Shown here piece after piece: positions 8,782-16,799 of a stretch of DNA of 64,000 nucleotides. The notes beneath the pieces were generated by a model. That model had not been told where the DNA came from. It saw nothing but the letters and a program-made list of their open reading frames with translations, and did no database searches. The translations under genes and the position numbers were made by a program. The DNA is from Clostridia bacterium (GTDB taxonomy: Bacteria; Bacillota; Clostridia; Oscillospirales; Acutalibacteraceae), in assembly GCA_017468425.1 (NCBI GenBank), contig JAFUIO010000025.1, positions 49,325-113,324 of the forward strand, given 5' to 3'. How positions within the stretch are numbered: position 1 is the first letter of the stretch; every line of letters begins with the position of its first letter.

Positions 8782-8836
8782 GACAATCCCTCAGTCATTT
8801 TTAACAAAATGACAGCTCCCTTTACACAAGGGAGCC
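8782..8836 (-). repeat. Right inverted repeat flanking the DUF559 gene
   Basis: Inverted copy of 8305-8360. The two outer blocks are identical, but the inner hairpin differs in sequence (CATTTT/AAAATG rather than CAAAAT/ATTTTG) while still pairing, a sign of selection for structure. Confidence 0.85.
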
Positions 8837-8843
8837 GTTTTTA
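8815..8843 (+). terminator. Terminator formed by the right repeat
   Basis: GCTCCCTT (8816-8823) pairs with AAGGGAGC (8828-8835) and is followed by a five-T run at 8838-8842. It ends plus-strand transcription of the DUF559 gene and overlaps the stop codon of the convergent XRE gene. Confidence 0.65.
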
Positions 8844-9152
8844 TTTTGAAATCAGGTCGATTATAATTGATACAGCTTTTTTCTTCTCTTCTGACAGACA
8901 CTGTATTTTGTCTGATAATTGTGTGCTTGAATTTGTTTCTGAACTGTTGCCGAACATGAGGGTTTGCTCGTCAGTTTCCAGAATTTCTGAAATTTTTTCT
9001 ATCAGGGTCAGACTTGGTCTGTATGAACCTGTTTCAATTCTGCTTAAGTGCTCTGTTGAAATATCAAGTGCTTCAGCAAGCTTCTCCTGGGTTAAATTCT
9101 GTTCTTTTCGTATTCTTTTTATTCTTTGTCCGATTGCCTTGAAATTTATCAT
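8841..9152 (-). CDS. XRE-family helix-turn-helix regulator
   Basis: A 103-residue protein whose first ~65 residues form a Cro/C1-type HTH: IGQRIKRIRKEQNLTQEKLA, then DISTEHLSRIETGSYRPSL (recognition helix). The short C-terminal tail (about 70-103) is Ser/Thr-rich with a final helix and no recognisable sensor domain. It is divergent from the zinc-ribbon membrane gene, and its own -10 box lies inside a 17-bp TTGA-N9-TCAA palindrome also present at the neighbour's promoter. It is thus probably autoregulated and controls the two membrane genes. Confidence 0.85.
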   Translation of the reverse strand: MINFKAIGQRIKRIRKEQNLTQEKLAEALDISTEHLSRIETGSYRPSLTLIEKISEILETDEQTLMFGNSSETNSSTQLSDKIQCLSEEKKKAVSIIIDLISK

Positions 9153-9177
9153 ATGCTAAACCTCACAACAATATTAT

Positions 9178-9194
9178 TTGATATATTTTATCAA
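9178..9194. promoter_or_regulatory. Candidate operator A (TTGA-N9-TCAA)
   Basis: TTGATATATTTTATCAA is a 17-bp inverted repeat with 6-bp arms. It covers the -10 box (9185-9190) of the XRE gene, the expected position for autorepression. Confidence 0.55.
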
Positions 9195-9213
9195 TATTAT
9201 TATGATGTGTTAA
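9185..9213 (-). promoter_or_regulatory. Promoter of the XRE gene
   Basis: Minus strand TTAACA (9213-9208), a 17-base spacer and TAAAAT (9190-9185) lie 32 bases before the ATG at 9152. Confidence 0.6.
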
Positions 9214-9231
9214 TGATTTTTAATATTATTA

Positions 9232-9248
9232 TTGACAAATAAAATCAA
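9232..9248. promoter_or_regulatory. Candidate operator B (TTGA-N9-TCAA)
   Basis: TTGACAAATAAAATCAA has the same 4-9-4 layout as site A. It includes the -35 box of the zinc-ribbon gene promoter, 54 bp from site A. Confidence 0.5.
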
Positions 9249-9260
9249 TAATGATATAAT
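9232..9260 (+). promoter_or_regulatory. Full-consensus promoter of the zinc-ribbon/membrane gene pair
   Basis: TTGACA (9232-9237), a 17-base spacer with an extended TG (9252-9253) and TATAAT (9255-9260) form an ideal promoter. Such strength suits a repressed gene, consistent with the overlapping candidate operator. Confidence 0.85.
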
Positions 9261-9324
9261 TTAAAAAAATTGTTAGTTTAGCGCAATATAAGGAGTGTGT
9301 TAATATGTTTTGTAAAAATGTGGC

Positions 9325-9849
9325 ATGGAAATTGACGAAAATACTAAATTTTGTTCTAAATGTGGCGCAACGCTTAATCAGTGCGACCAACAGCATAATA
9401 ATCCGATGCCACCACCGCCACAGATTAATATAGAATACAATTCATACGATTCAAGCGGAAAGGGGAAATCGAAGGGATTCGGACAAACAATTTTAAATTT
9501 GTTTGCATCTAAAGTTGGCAAAATTGCGTTGACAATTATCATTGGCATGATTGTGTGGGGCGTAATGATTAGTTTTATGATAAATGAAAATGTTCCTTTC
9601 CTGTTTGTTACTATTGCTGTGTGTGCTTTCTTCGGGTGGAAAAGTTTGAATAAAATTACTTCTAAAATATTTTTGTGGATGAATTTTGTTGGTTGGATTA
9701 TTTATTTTGTGGTAAAGGGTTTTCTTTCAGTACTTGTTGGTTGGGTTATTGCTCCGTTTAAAATAGCAAGCATGATTTCTGAATATGCAATTAAGGTTCT
9801 TGGAGCTTCTGCAAAATATATACAGAACAGTCATGATTCAAAAAAATGA
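9325..9849 (+). CDS. Zinc-ribbon membrane protein with a frameshift in its first codons
   Basis: From ATG 9325 the frame gives 174 residues: a half zinc ribbon (FCSKCGA), a polar linker (about 20-55), then about four hydrophobic segments. The good ribosome site AAGGAG (9290-9295) instead serves ATG 9305, which reads MFCKN before going out of frame at the A run 9314-9318. Adding one base there gives MFCKxCG joined to MEIDENTKFCSKCG, restoring a complete two-CxxC zinc ribbon. So the native start is very probably 9305 and this copy has lost one base, by mutation, phase variation or sequencing error. Function unknown; it pairs with the next membrane gene. Confidence 0.7.
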   Translation: MEIDENTKFCSKCGATLNQCDQQHNNPMPPPPQINIEYNSYDSSGKGKSKGFGQTILNLFASKVGKIALTIIIGMIVWGVMISFMINENVPFLFVTIAVCAFFGWKSLNKITSKIFLWMNFVGWIIYFVVKGFLSVLVGWVIAPFKIASMISEYAIKVLGASAKYIQNSHDSKK

Positions 9850-9884
9850 TATATATTTCAGTTAAATAGAATTATGAGGTATAT

Positions 9885-10403
9885 ATGATGGTTCCTGTTT
9901 ATTTCTTTACGGGATTTGATGTGTTAATAGTACTGGCTATGTTTGCTATTCCGATATTAGGAATGGGAATGGGTTTGCTTGAAGCTGCGAAATGGCTAAT
10001 GGGAAATTCCGAAAGAGTCGTTGCTATAGTTTTGATGATTTTTTTGTTAATAGCGGTACTGACATATCTTTTTTCCAAAAATATTCGATATGCAGTATCT
10101 GTGTTTGTAGGAATGCCGTTTTATCTTGTTAATCCGGTGATGACTTTTGCCAGTACATGGTTATCAGCCGGGGGTGAGGACGGCAATCTCTTTGAGATAA
10201 TCTGTTCTTTGTTTTGTGCAGTATTGATGGGGCTTATATCCTTTGCTGTATCAACATTGTTTTTGATTGTGTCAATGAATGGCTTCACCGGACTATTTGA
10301 TTCAGATGAGGATGATACGCGTAGACCAATAACTTTTGTAATCCAAAACATAATAATTTTTATAGGACAAATGATTGCGACCGGGTTTTGGAGTTCTTTA
10401 TAA
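9885..10403 (+). CDS. Multi-spanning membrane protein of unknown function
   Basis: A 172-residue, very hydrophobic protein with about four transmembrane segments (near residues 8-28, 42-62, 70-105 and 108-130) and a short acidic loop, DSDEDDTRRP. TGAGGT at 9875-9880 fits the second ATG (9888) slightly better than the first. It follows the zinc-ribbon gene by 35 bases with no terminator between, and is followed by a strong terminator, so the two form a unit probably governed by the divergent XRE regulator. I do not recognise the family. Confidence 0.65.
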   Translation: MMVPVYFFTGFDVLIVLAMFAIPILGMGMGLLEAAKWLMGNSERVVAIVLMIFLLIAVLTYLFSKNIRYAVSVFVGMPFYLVNPVMTFASTWLSAGGEDGNLFEIICSLFCAVLMGLISFAVSTLFLIVSMNGFTGLFDSDEDDTRRPITFVIQNIIIFIGQMIATGFWSSL

Positions 10404-10409
10404 AAATCA

Positions 10410-10452
10410 CCGCTGAAGTTTTTAAATGACTTCAGCGGCTTTGTCTTTTTTT
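10410..10452. terminator. Bidirectional terminator
   Basis: CCGCTGAAGT (10410-10419) pairs with ACTTCAGCGG (10429-10438). T-rich tracts follow on both strands, between convergent genes. Confidence 0.85.
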
Positions 10453-10453
10453 A

Positions 10454-11854
10454 TTATCTTTTAGAACACCAATATTTAATTGTACAACCAAGTCTTTTGA
10501 ACGGGTTGGGGTTTACATCTTTTAAATCAGCAGGGTTGATTCCCATTGATTTGAAATACGGATAAAGTGTTTTAAGATTTTCATAAAATCTTCCGTAATT
10601 TTTATTCTTATTTTCAGTCCAGCCGATTTCTGCAACGGCACAGATTCTTGGGAAAAGCATAAAAGAAAGCTTATTAAAATCTCTTATATATTCTGACCAC
10701 GCAGGAGTTTCAACTCCAAGCAGATTTTCTGTTTTCTCTGCAGAGAAACTGTAGACTTTTTTAAGCGGTGTCATATGGTAAGGATAATCAGAATAAAAAT
10801 GGAAGAAATCTGATTCGATATATTTGCCGCCGTCACTTATAAAGTTTTCCATAATTTTTTTATCGTGAAGCCAATGCTGAATGACAGTGGTTTCAGGATT
10901 TATTTTTCCGCTTTTGAGAGTGTCATTCCACATAATGGGAGTTTTATTTTTGGCGAGCAGATATTCTGCAATTCTGTTCATAAAATATCCCTGAAGCTGG
11001 TGGAAGTTTTCAAGATTTTCGCTCGCAAGTTTTTTTCTGCAGTCTTCGCAATTTTTCCATTTTGTTTTCGGCACTTCGTCGCCGCCGATGTGAAAATATT
11101 CTGACGGGAAAAGCGGAATGATTTCATCCAGAAGTTCAAAAATAAATTCATAAGCTTCTTCGTTTCCCGCACAGAGAATTTCAGGGAAAATTCCTTGCTT
11201 CATACATACGTCAATTTTTTTCTTTTCACAGGAAAGTTCAGGGTATGACGCAATAATTGCCATAGTATGACCGGGTAAATCAATTTCGGGAATAACTTCA
11301 ATAAATCTCTCTTTGCAGTATGAAACAATATCTTTGATTTCATCTTGTGTGAAATACCCACCGTGAGGTTTTCCTTCGTTTGTACCGCCGAAAAGCGAAT
11401 TTTTTCTGTGAGAGCCTATTTCATTAAGAAGCGGAAATTTTTTGCTTTCAATGCGGAATCCCTGGTCATCGCTTAAATGGAAATGAAAAACATTCATTTT
11501 GAGATATGCTGCGACATCGATAATTTTTTTGATTTCGTCTACTGTTAAAAAGTGACGGCAAGGGTCAAGCATAAAACCTCTGTGAGAAAACTGAGGTTTA
11601 TCTTTTATAATGCAATCAGGAATTTCTTCTCCTGAATTTTTAAATTGTTCAAGAGTTTTTTCTGCATAAAACTTTCCTTGATTTTCAGAAAAACTCACTG
11701 TGATTTTTCCGTTTTTGATTTCAATTCTGTATTCATCTTTTGCAAAATTGTTTTCTTGTCTTTCAAAATTGATTTCAGAAAAATTTATGTCACTTTTGTT
11801 TTCGGAAAATTTTACTTCGTTGGGATAAGGGATAAGCGGTAAACTTTTATTCAT
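10454..11854 (-). CDS. Glycoside hydrolase family 20 beta-N-acetylhexosaminidase
   Basis: The 466-residue enzyme has a GH20b-like N-terminal domain (about 1-85) and a TIM barrel beginning HRGFMLDPCRHFLTVDEI. The catalytic pair is in HIGGDE (Asp259-Glu260), the Asp orienting the substrate acetamido group and the Glu acting as acid/base. HFHLSDDQGFR and VIPEIDLPGH are also typical. There is no signal peptide, so it probably works inside the cell on imported chito- or glycan-derived oligosaccharides. It lies downstream of the GH3 gene with a terminator in the 58-base gap, so it may be expressed by read-through or from a weak promoter I cannot define. Confidence 0.93.
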   Translation of the reverse strand: MNKSLPLIPYPNEVKFSENKSDINFSEINFERQENNFAKDEYRIEIKNGKITVSFSENQGKFYAEKTLEQFKNSGEEIPDCIIKDKPQFSHRGFMLDPCRHFLTVDEIKKIIDVAAYLKMNVFHFHLSDDQGFRIESKKFPLLNEIGSHRKNSLFGGTNEGKPHGGYFTQDEIKDIVSYCKERFIEVIPEIDLPGHTMAIIASYPELSCEKKKIDVCMKQGIFPEILCAGNEEAYEFIFELLDEIIPLFPSEYFHIGGDEVPKTKWKNCEDCRKKLASENLENFHQLQGYFMNRIAEYLLAKNKTPIMWNDTLKSGKINPETTVIQHWLHDKKIMENFISDGGKYIESDFFHFYSDYPYHMTPLKKVYSFSAEKTENLLGVETPAWSEYIRDFNKLSFMLFPRICAVAEIGWTENKNKNYGRFYENLKTLYPYFKSMGINPADLKDVNPNPFKRLGCTIKYWCSKR

Positions 11855-11868
11855 AAAATCACACTTTC

Positions 11869-11898
11869 AAAAAAAGGGTTGCAGAAGCAACCCTTTTA
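11869..11898 (-). terminator. Terminator between GH3 and GH20 genes
   Basis: On the minus strand AAAAGGGTTGC (11897-11887), a four-base loop and GCAACCCTTTT (11882-11872) plus further T residues. It stops most transcription from the GH3 gene only 15 bases before the GH20 start. Confidence 0.8.
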
Positions 11899-11912
11899 CT
11901 TGTTTTGTTACA

Positions 11913-14345
11913 TCAGATCTGTTTTAATTTGCCGAGATTCTTGATAAGATTCGGAACACCTTTGAAAATGATTTTCAGACCCTTGCACATTTTGTCTTCG
12001 TTAAGAATAACAAGAAGACCGTTTGCCATATCAGGACTGAAAAGACCGAAACTCATTGAGATGAAGTTCTTAATCGGTGTCTGCAGAGCAACGGCACCCA
12101 TAAGAGTATCTTCGCCAAGGAATTTCTTGAGCATTCTGTTAAGTCTTCCGCCCCACTTGCCGTCTGCTGCATCTTCAAGGGTGTTAAGGAAGTTAAGGGG
12201 CTGGCTCTTATCTCTCTGTGAGGGAGGAAGTGCTTTGCCGTAAACAGCAACAAATTCTTCGTCTTTAACGCCTGTGATGTCAGCACCGTAATAACAGGGA
12301 GCTGATTTGCTGTAATCAGGAATTTCTGCTTCAACAGTTGATTCAACGTAAACTGATGTTTCGAGCTTTATGTCACGGCTTGAAGCACCTACGAGAATTC
12401 TGAAATCACCGCTTTCAACGTGCCAGTCGTGAATGTTTACGTTGTAGTAAGCAAAAGCACGTTTGTCAAGGCTGATTGAAACTTCTTTTTCTTCACCTGC
12501 TTTGAGGAATACTTTCTTAAAGCCTTTAAGCTCTTTAACGGGGCGGTAAATTGTGCTTTCAACGTCGCTTACATAAAGCTGAGCAATTTCGGCACCGTCA
12601 ACTGAGCCTGTATTTTTAATTTTAAATGAAACAGTAACTGTATCAGTATCTTTGATTTTATCTGCAGAAACTTTTACATCGCTGTATTCAAATGTTGTGT
12701 ATGAAAGACCGTGACCGAAGGGGAAACGTACTTCTTTCTTTGCAGTGTCGTAGTATTTGTAGCCTACATAAATGCCTTCTCTGTATTCAACTGAAACAGA
12801 TGTGCCGGGGAAATAATTGTAGCTTGAGTTATCTTTGAGTGAAAGGGGATATGTTTCGGCAAGCTTACCGCTGGGGTTAACGTCACCGAAAATAATATCG
12901 CAAACGGCACTTCCGCCTGCCTGACCTGTAAGGAACATATTGAGAATTGAAGGAACTTTGTCTGCCCAGGGCATTTCGATTGTAGCACCGCCTGAAAGCA
13001 CAACAACAACATTTTTGTTTACTTTAAGAACTTCGTCAACAAGTTTATTGTGAAGTTCAGGTATATTAAGGTGCTTTCTGTCGTTACCTTCAGTTTCATA
13101 TTCATCTGTAAGACCGATGAAGAGAAGTGCAACTTCTGCATCTTTTGCAGCGTTGACTGCTTCTGAAATATAAACTTCGTCGCTCTTTCTGCCTTTTTTG
13201 CTTGTTGAATAACCCTGTGCGTAATTGAAGTTGATTCCCATATCTGTAAGTGTGGAATATGCTGAGTCAAGGTTGATGGGGTTAATAAGTGAAGAACCTG
13301 CACCCTGATATCTGGGTGTTTTTGCCATTTCACCGATAACTGCAATTTTTGCATTCTTTTTAAGGGGAAGAAGGTTGTTATCGTTCTTCATAAGAACCAT
13401 ACACTGAGTTGCAATTTCACGTGCAATTTTGTGATGTTCTTTGGGATCATATGTATAATTGCCAAGGCTCTTTTCTGCTTTTTCAACAAGGTTGAGAATT
13501 CTTGTGCATGCAGTGTCGAGAACGCTCTCGTCAAGAGTGCCGTTTTTAACTGCTTCCACAATCTTACGTGCACCTTCGCCTGAAGATGTGGGCATTTCGA
13601 TTTCCTGACCTGCAATAAGTCCGGGAACACGTTCGTTTTCTGCACCCCAGTCTGTAATTACAAGGTTTTCAAAGCCCCAGTTATCACGGAGTACATCAGT
13701 GAGAAGCCATTTGTTTTCTGCACCGTAAGTGCCGTTAACGCGGTTGTAGCAACACATTACTGTCCAGGGCTGTGCTTTTTTTACAGCAATTTCGAAAGGA
13801 AGAAGATATGTTTCGCGGAGTGTTCTTTCGTCAATTACTGCGTTGACAGTCATTCTGTGTGTTTCCTGGTTGTTAGCAGCGTAGTGCTTGAGAGATGTGC
13901 CGATGCCTTTACTCTGAACACCGTTTACAAAAGCTGCTGACATTTCACCTGCAAGCACGCCGTCTTCTGAAAAATATTCAAAGTTTCTGCCGCAGAGTGG
14001 TGAACGTTTTATGTTAGTGCCGGGGCCGAGAAGAACTGAAACCTGTTCTTTCAGGCATTCGTCACCGAGTGCCTGACCCATTTTATAAATAAGATCTGTA
14101 TCCCATGAACAAGCGGTTGCTGATGCTGTGGGGAAGCAAATTGCCGGAACGCCTTTGAGAAGGTCGTTGTTTTCTTCAGGGTTGCCTTTTTTACGGATTC
14201 CGTGAGGTCCGTCATTGAACGCAATTGAGCGAAGTCCCAGTCTTTCTATCGGCTGGCTGTGCCAATAGTCAAGGCCATCGCAAAGACTTGCTTTTTCTTC
14301 AAGTGTCATTTTGCGGAGCATTTCCTGATATTTATTTTCTGACAA
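11913..14345 (-). CDS. Glycoside hydrolase family 3 beta-glycosidase
   Basis: An 810-residue GH3 enzyme: N-terminal TIM barrel (about 1-300) with GIGTSLKHYAANNQE and the nucleophile in LVITDWGAEN (Asp232), the alpha/beta sandwich (about 320-540) with the GNDRKHLNIPE region carrying the likely acid/base, a fibronectin-III-like domain (about 560-660), and a distinctive helical tail of ~120 residues. No signal peptide, so intracellular hydrolysis of beta-glucosides or related oligosaccharides is likely; the exact sugar is not predictable. The start is TTG (14345-14343) behind GGTGA. It has its own promoter, divergent from thrS. Confidence 0.92.
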   Translation of the reverse strand: MSENKYQEMLRKMTLEEKASLCDGLDYWHSQPIERLGLRSIAFNDGPHGIRKKGNPEENNDLLKGVPAICFPTASATACSWDTDLIYKMGQALGDECLKEQVSVLLGPGTNIKRSPLCGRNFEYFSEDGVLAGEMSAAFVNGVQSKGIGTSLKHYAANNQETHRMTVNAVIDERTLRETYLLPFEIAVKKAQPWTVMCCYNRVNGTYGAENKWLLTDVLRDNWGFENLVITDWGAENERVPGLIAGQEIEMPTSSGEGARKIVEAVKNGTLDESVLDTACTRILNLVEKAEKSLGNYTYDPKEHHKIAREIATQCMVLMKNDNNLLPLKKNAKIAVIGEMAKTPRYQGAGSSLINPINLDSAYSTLTDMGINFNYAQGYSTSKKGRKSDEVYISEAVNAAKDAEVALLFIGLTDEYETEGNDRKHLNIPELHNKLVDEVLKVNKNVVVVLSGGATIEMPWADKVPSILNMFLTGQAGGSAVCDIIFGDVNPSGKLAETYPLSLKDNSSYNYFPGTSVSVEYREGIYVGYKYYDTAKKEVRFPFGHGLSYTTFEYSDVKVSADKIKDTDTVTVSFKIKNTGSVDGAEIAQLYVSDVESTIYRPVKELKGFKKVFLKAGEEKEVSISLDKRAFAYYNVNIHDWHVESGDFRILVGASSRDIKLETSVYVESTVEAEIPDYSKSAPCYYGADITGVKDEEFVAVYGKALPPSQRDKSQPLNFLNTLEDAADGKWGGRLNRMLKKFLGEDTLMGAVALQTPIKNFISMSFGLFSPDMANGLLVILNEDKMCKGLKIIFKGVPNLIKNLGKLKQI

Positions 14346-14383
14346 TTAAATCACCATTCTTTCCCATAATAATTTATATAATT

Positions 14384-14412
14384 ATGATAACAGTTATTTC
14401 AATAAAAGTCAA
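14384..14412 (-). promoter_or_regulatory. Promoter of the GH3 gene
   Basis: Minus strand TTGACT (14412-14407), 17-base spacer, TATCAT (14389-14384), 38 bases before the TTG start. Confidence 0.65.
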
Positions 14413-14422
14413 TGAAATATCC

Positions 14423-14451
14423 TTGACAGAGTTCAAAAGAGGTGATATAAT
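14423..14451 (+). promoter_or_regulatory. Consensus promoter of the T-box/thrS unit
   Basis: TTGACA (14423-14428), 17-base spacer ending in extended TGA, TATAAT (14446-14451). It is separated by 10 bases from the -35 of the divergent GH3 promoter. Confidence 0.85.
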
Positions 14452-14459
14452 TCAGGTAT

Positions 14460-14716
14460 ATTGAAACAATACAGGAAATCGAAGACGGAGAAGGCTGTTT
14501 TCAACTGCTTTTTTTCAGAGAGCGTCCGACATCGGCTGAAATCGGATGTAAAAAAGAGAGAACAGTTACCGCTCCCGAGAGCTGCCGAAAGCATTGATTA
14601 AGGCAGACGTGTGACCTGCGTTAAAGGTTATTGAGTGGTCACTTTTGTGGCAATACGGGTGGAACCGTGGGCAGACTATGCTCATCCCAGTTTTTTACTG
14701 GGATGGGCTTTTTTTA
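14460..14716 (+). ncRNA. T-box leader controlling thrS
   Basis: The leader contains the T-box core ATACGGGTGGAACCGTG (about 14653-14669), which pairs with the tRNA acceptor end, followed by a terminator stem (CATCCCAG with CTGGGATG, 14683-14705) and a run of T. Stem I features (an AGAGAGCG motif near 14516 and a GTCCGA/TCGGAT distal stem) lie upstream. Uncharged tRNA-Thr should favour the antiterminator and allow thrS transcription. ACC at 14568-14570 is a possible Thr specifier codon, but I could not prove its position in the fold. Confidence 0.92.
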
Positions 14717-14746
14717 TTTTATAAATAATGTTAAGGAGAGATAAAT

Positions 14747-16690
14747 ATGATTAAAGTAAAACTCAGAGATGATATCCGCGAGTTTGAAGCGGGCATCAGC
14801 GCAATGGACGTTGCAAAAAGCATCGGCACAGGTCTTTATAAGGCTGTTTGCGTGTGCAGAATCAACGGTGAAGTTAAGGACTTGAGAGAAACTCTCAACG
14901 AAGACTGTGAACTTGAATTTGTAACATTCGATGATGAAGACGGTAAAAAAGCTTTCAGACATACAGCTTCTCATATTCTTGCACAGGCTGTAAAACGTCT
15001 TTATCCCAAAACAAAACTGACTATCGGACCTTCAGTTGATAACGGTTTCTATTACGACTTTGACAGTGAAATTGCATTTACACCTGAAATTCTCGAAAAA
15101 ATCGAGAAAGAAATGAAGAAGATTGTAAAAGAAGAACTTCCCCTTGAAAAATTTGAACTTTCTCCCGAAGAAGCAATCAAGCTTATGGAAGAAGCAGGGG
15201 AAGATTACAAAATTGAACTTATCAAAGAACACGCTGATAAGGGCGAGAATATTTCTTTCTACAAGCAGGGCGAATTCGTTGAGCTTTGCGCAGGCCCTCA
15301 CGTGCCCGATACAGGCAGAATCAAGGCTTTCAAGCTTACTTCCTGCACAGGTGCTTACTGGAGAGGCGACTCAAACAACAAAATGCTCCAGAGAATTTAC
15401 GGCACAGCATTCACAAAAGCATCACTTCTTGAAGAACATCTTACAATGCTTGAAGAAGCAAAGAAACGTGATCACAACAAGCTTGGCCGTGAACTTGAAA
15501 TTTTCACAACAGTTGACTGTATCGGTCAGGGACTTCCCATTCTTCTTCCCAAAGGTACAATTATCGTTCAGCTTCTTCAGAGATTTGTTGAAGACGAAGA
15601 AGCAAGACGCGGTTGGATGAGAACAAAAACTCCTCTTATGGCAAAAAGTGACCTTTACAAAATTTCAGGACACTGGGACCATTACAAAGACGGTATGTTC
15701 GTTTTAGGTGACGAAGAAAAAGATAACGAAGTTTTCGCACTGCGTCCTATGACATGTCCCTTCCAGTATCAGGCATACCTTAACCGTGCAAGATCTTACC
15801 GTGACCTTCCCATGAGACTTGCAGAAACATCAACTCTTTTCAGAAACGAATCATCAGGCGAAATGCACGGCCTTATCCGTGTGCGTCAGTTCACAATTTC
15901 AGAAGGTCACCTTATGTGCCTTCCCGAACAGCTTGCTGATGAATTCAAGAGATGCCTTGACCTTTGCATCTTTATGCTTAAAACTCTCGGCCTTTATGAT
16001 GATGTTTCATACCGTTTCTCACAGTGGGATCCCAGCGATACAGAAAAATATATCGGTACAAAAGAACAGTGGGATGAAGCACAGGGCGTGATGAAAGAAA
16101 TCCTTGATGATATCGGTCTTAACTACAAAGTAGGTATCGGCGAAGCTGCTTTCTACGGTCCGAAGCTTGATATCCAGATTAAGAATGTATTCGGCAAGGA
16201 AGACACACTTATCACAATCCAGATTGACCAGATGCTTGCTGAAAAGTTCGGTATGGAATATGTTGACCGCGACGGCACAAAGAAAAATCCCTATATCATT
16301 CACAGAACATCAATCGGTTGTTACGAAAGAACACTTGCTCTTCTTATTGAAAAATATGCAGGCGCATTCCCCATCTGGCTGTCTCCTGAACAGGTTCGTA
16401 TTGTTCCTATTGCTGACAGACATCAGGATGCTGCATACGCAGTTAAGAAAGCTCTTGAAGAAGCAGGCGTTGAAAGAATTGACGTTGATACAAGAAGCGA
16501 AAAACTTGGCTACAAGCTCCGTGAAGCACAGCTTGAAAAGATTCCCTATATGCTTGTTATCGGTGATAAGGAAGCAGAAGAAGGTACTGTTTCAGTACGT
16601 AAGAGAGGTCAGGGCGATATCGGCTCAATGACAATCGCTGACTTTGCTTCACTTGCAGTTCAGGAAATCAAAGATAAGGTAATTGGTTAA
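14747..16690 (+). CDS. thrS: Threonine--tRNA ligase
   Basis: The 647 residues have normal ThrRS architecture. A TGS domain (1-60) is followed by the editing SAD domain (about 65-225) with HTASHILAQ and the second zinc-like motif around ELCAGPHVPDTG, then the class II catalytic core (about 245-530). That core has RPMTCPFQYQ (Cys ligand of the catalytic zinc), RVRQFTISEGH, and the motif 3 region HRTSIGCYERTLALLIE, before the C-terminal anticodon-binding domain (about 540-647). AAGGAG stands 7 bases ahead of ATG 14747. Expression is under the upstream T-box. Confidence 0.98.
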   Translation: MIKVKLRDDIREFEAGISAMDVAKSIGTGLYKAVCVCRINGEVKDLRETLNEDCELEFVTFDDEDGKKAFRHTASHILAQAVKRLYPKTKLTIGPSVDNGFYYDFDSEIAFTPEILEKIEKEMKKIVKEELPLEKFELSPEEAIKLMEEAGEDYKIELIKEHADKGENISFYKQGEFVELCAGPHVPDTGRIKAFKLTSCTGAYWRGDSNNKMLQRIYGTAFTKASLLEEHLTMLEEAKKRDHNKLGRELEIFTTVDCIGQGLPILLPKGTIIVQLLQRFVEDEEARRGWMRTKTPLMAKSDLYKISGHWDHYKDGMFVLGDEEKDNEVFALRPMTCPFQYQAYLNRARSYRDLPMRLAETSTLFRNESSGEMHGLIRVRQFTISEGHLMCLPEQLADEFKRCLDLCIFMLKTLGLYDDVSYRFSQWDPSDTEKYIGTKEQWDEAQGVMKEILDDIGLNYKVGIGEAAFYGPKLDIQIKNVFGKEDTLITIQIDQMLAEKFGMEYVDRDGTKKNPYIIHRTSIGCYERTLALLIEKYAGAFPIWLSPEQVRIVPIADRHQDAAYAVKKALEEAGVERIDVDTRSEKLGYKLREAQLEKIPYMLVIGDKEAEEGTVSVRKRGQGDIGSMTIADFASLAVQEIKDKVIG

Positions 16691-16697
16691 TTTATAA

Positions 16698-16740
16698 ACC
16701 AACCCTCTGCCCGGAAAACAGACAGAGGGTTGGTACTTTT
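16698..16740 (+). terminator. Terminator of thrS
   Basis: ACCAACCCTCTG (16698-16709) pairs with CAGAGGGTTGGT (16723-16734), followed by a T run. Confidence 0.9.
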
Positions 16741-16799
16741 TGCTTTGTTAACAATCTGTTTTTGTGATGTTATAAAATAAAAAGTGAGGTATAAAAGTT

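Larger units (their letters stand above)
8305..8836. mobile_element. Candidate mobile cassette: DUF559 gene between inverted repeats
   Basis: Two structured inverted repeats of 56 and 55 nt enclose exactly one gene, the DUF559 nuclease-like frame. The arrangement resembles a nuclease-bearing cassette or MITE-like unit. No transposase is present, and no clear target-site duplication is visible: TTTACA on the left and GTTTTT on the right do not match. Mobility is therefore inference only. Confidence 0.5.
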
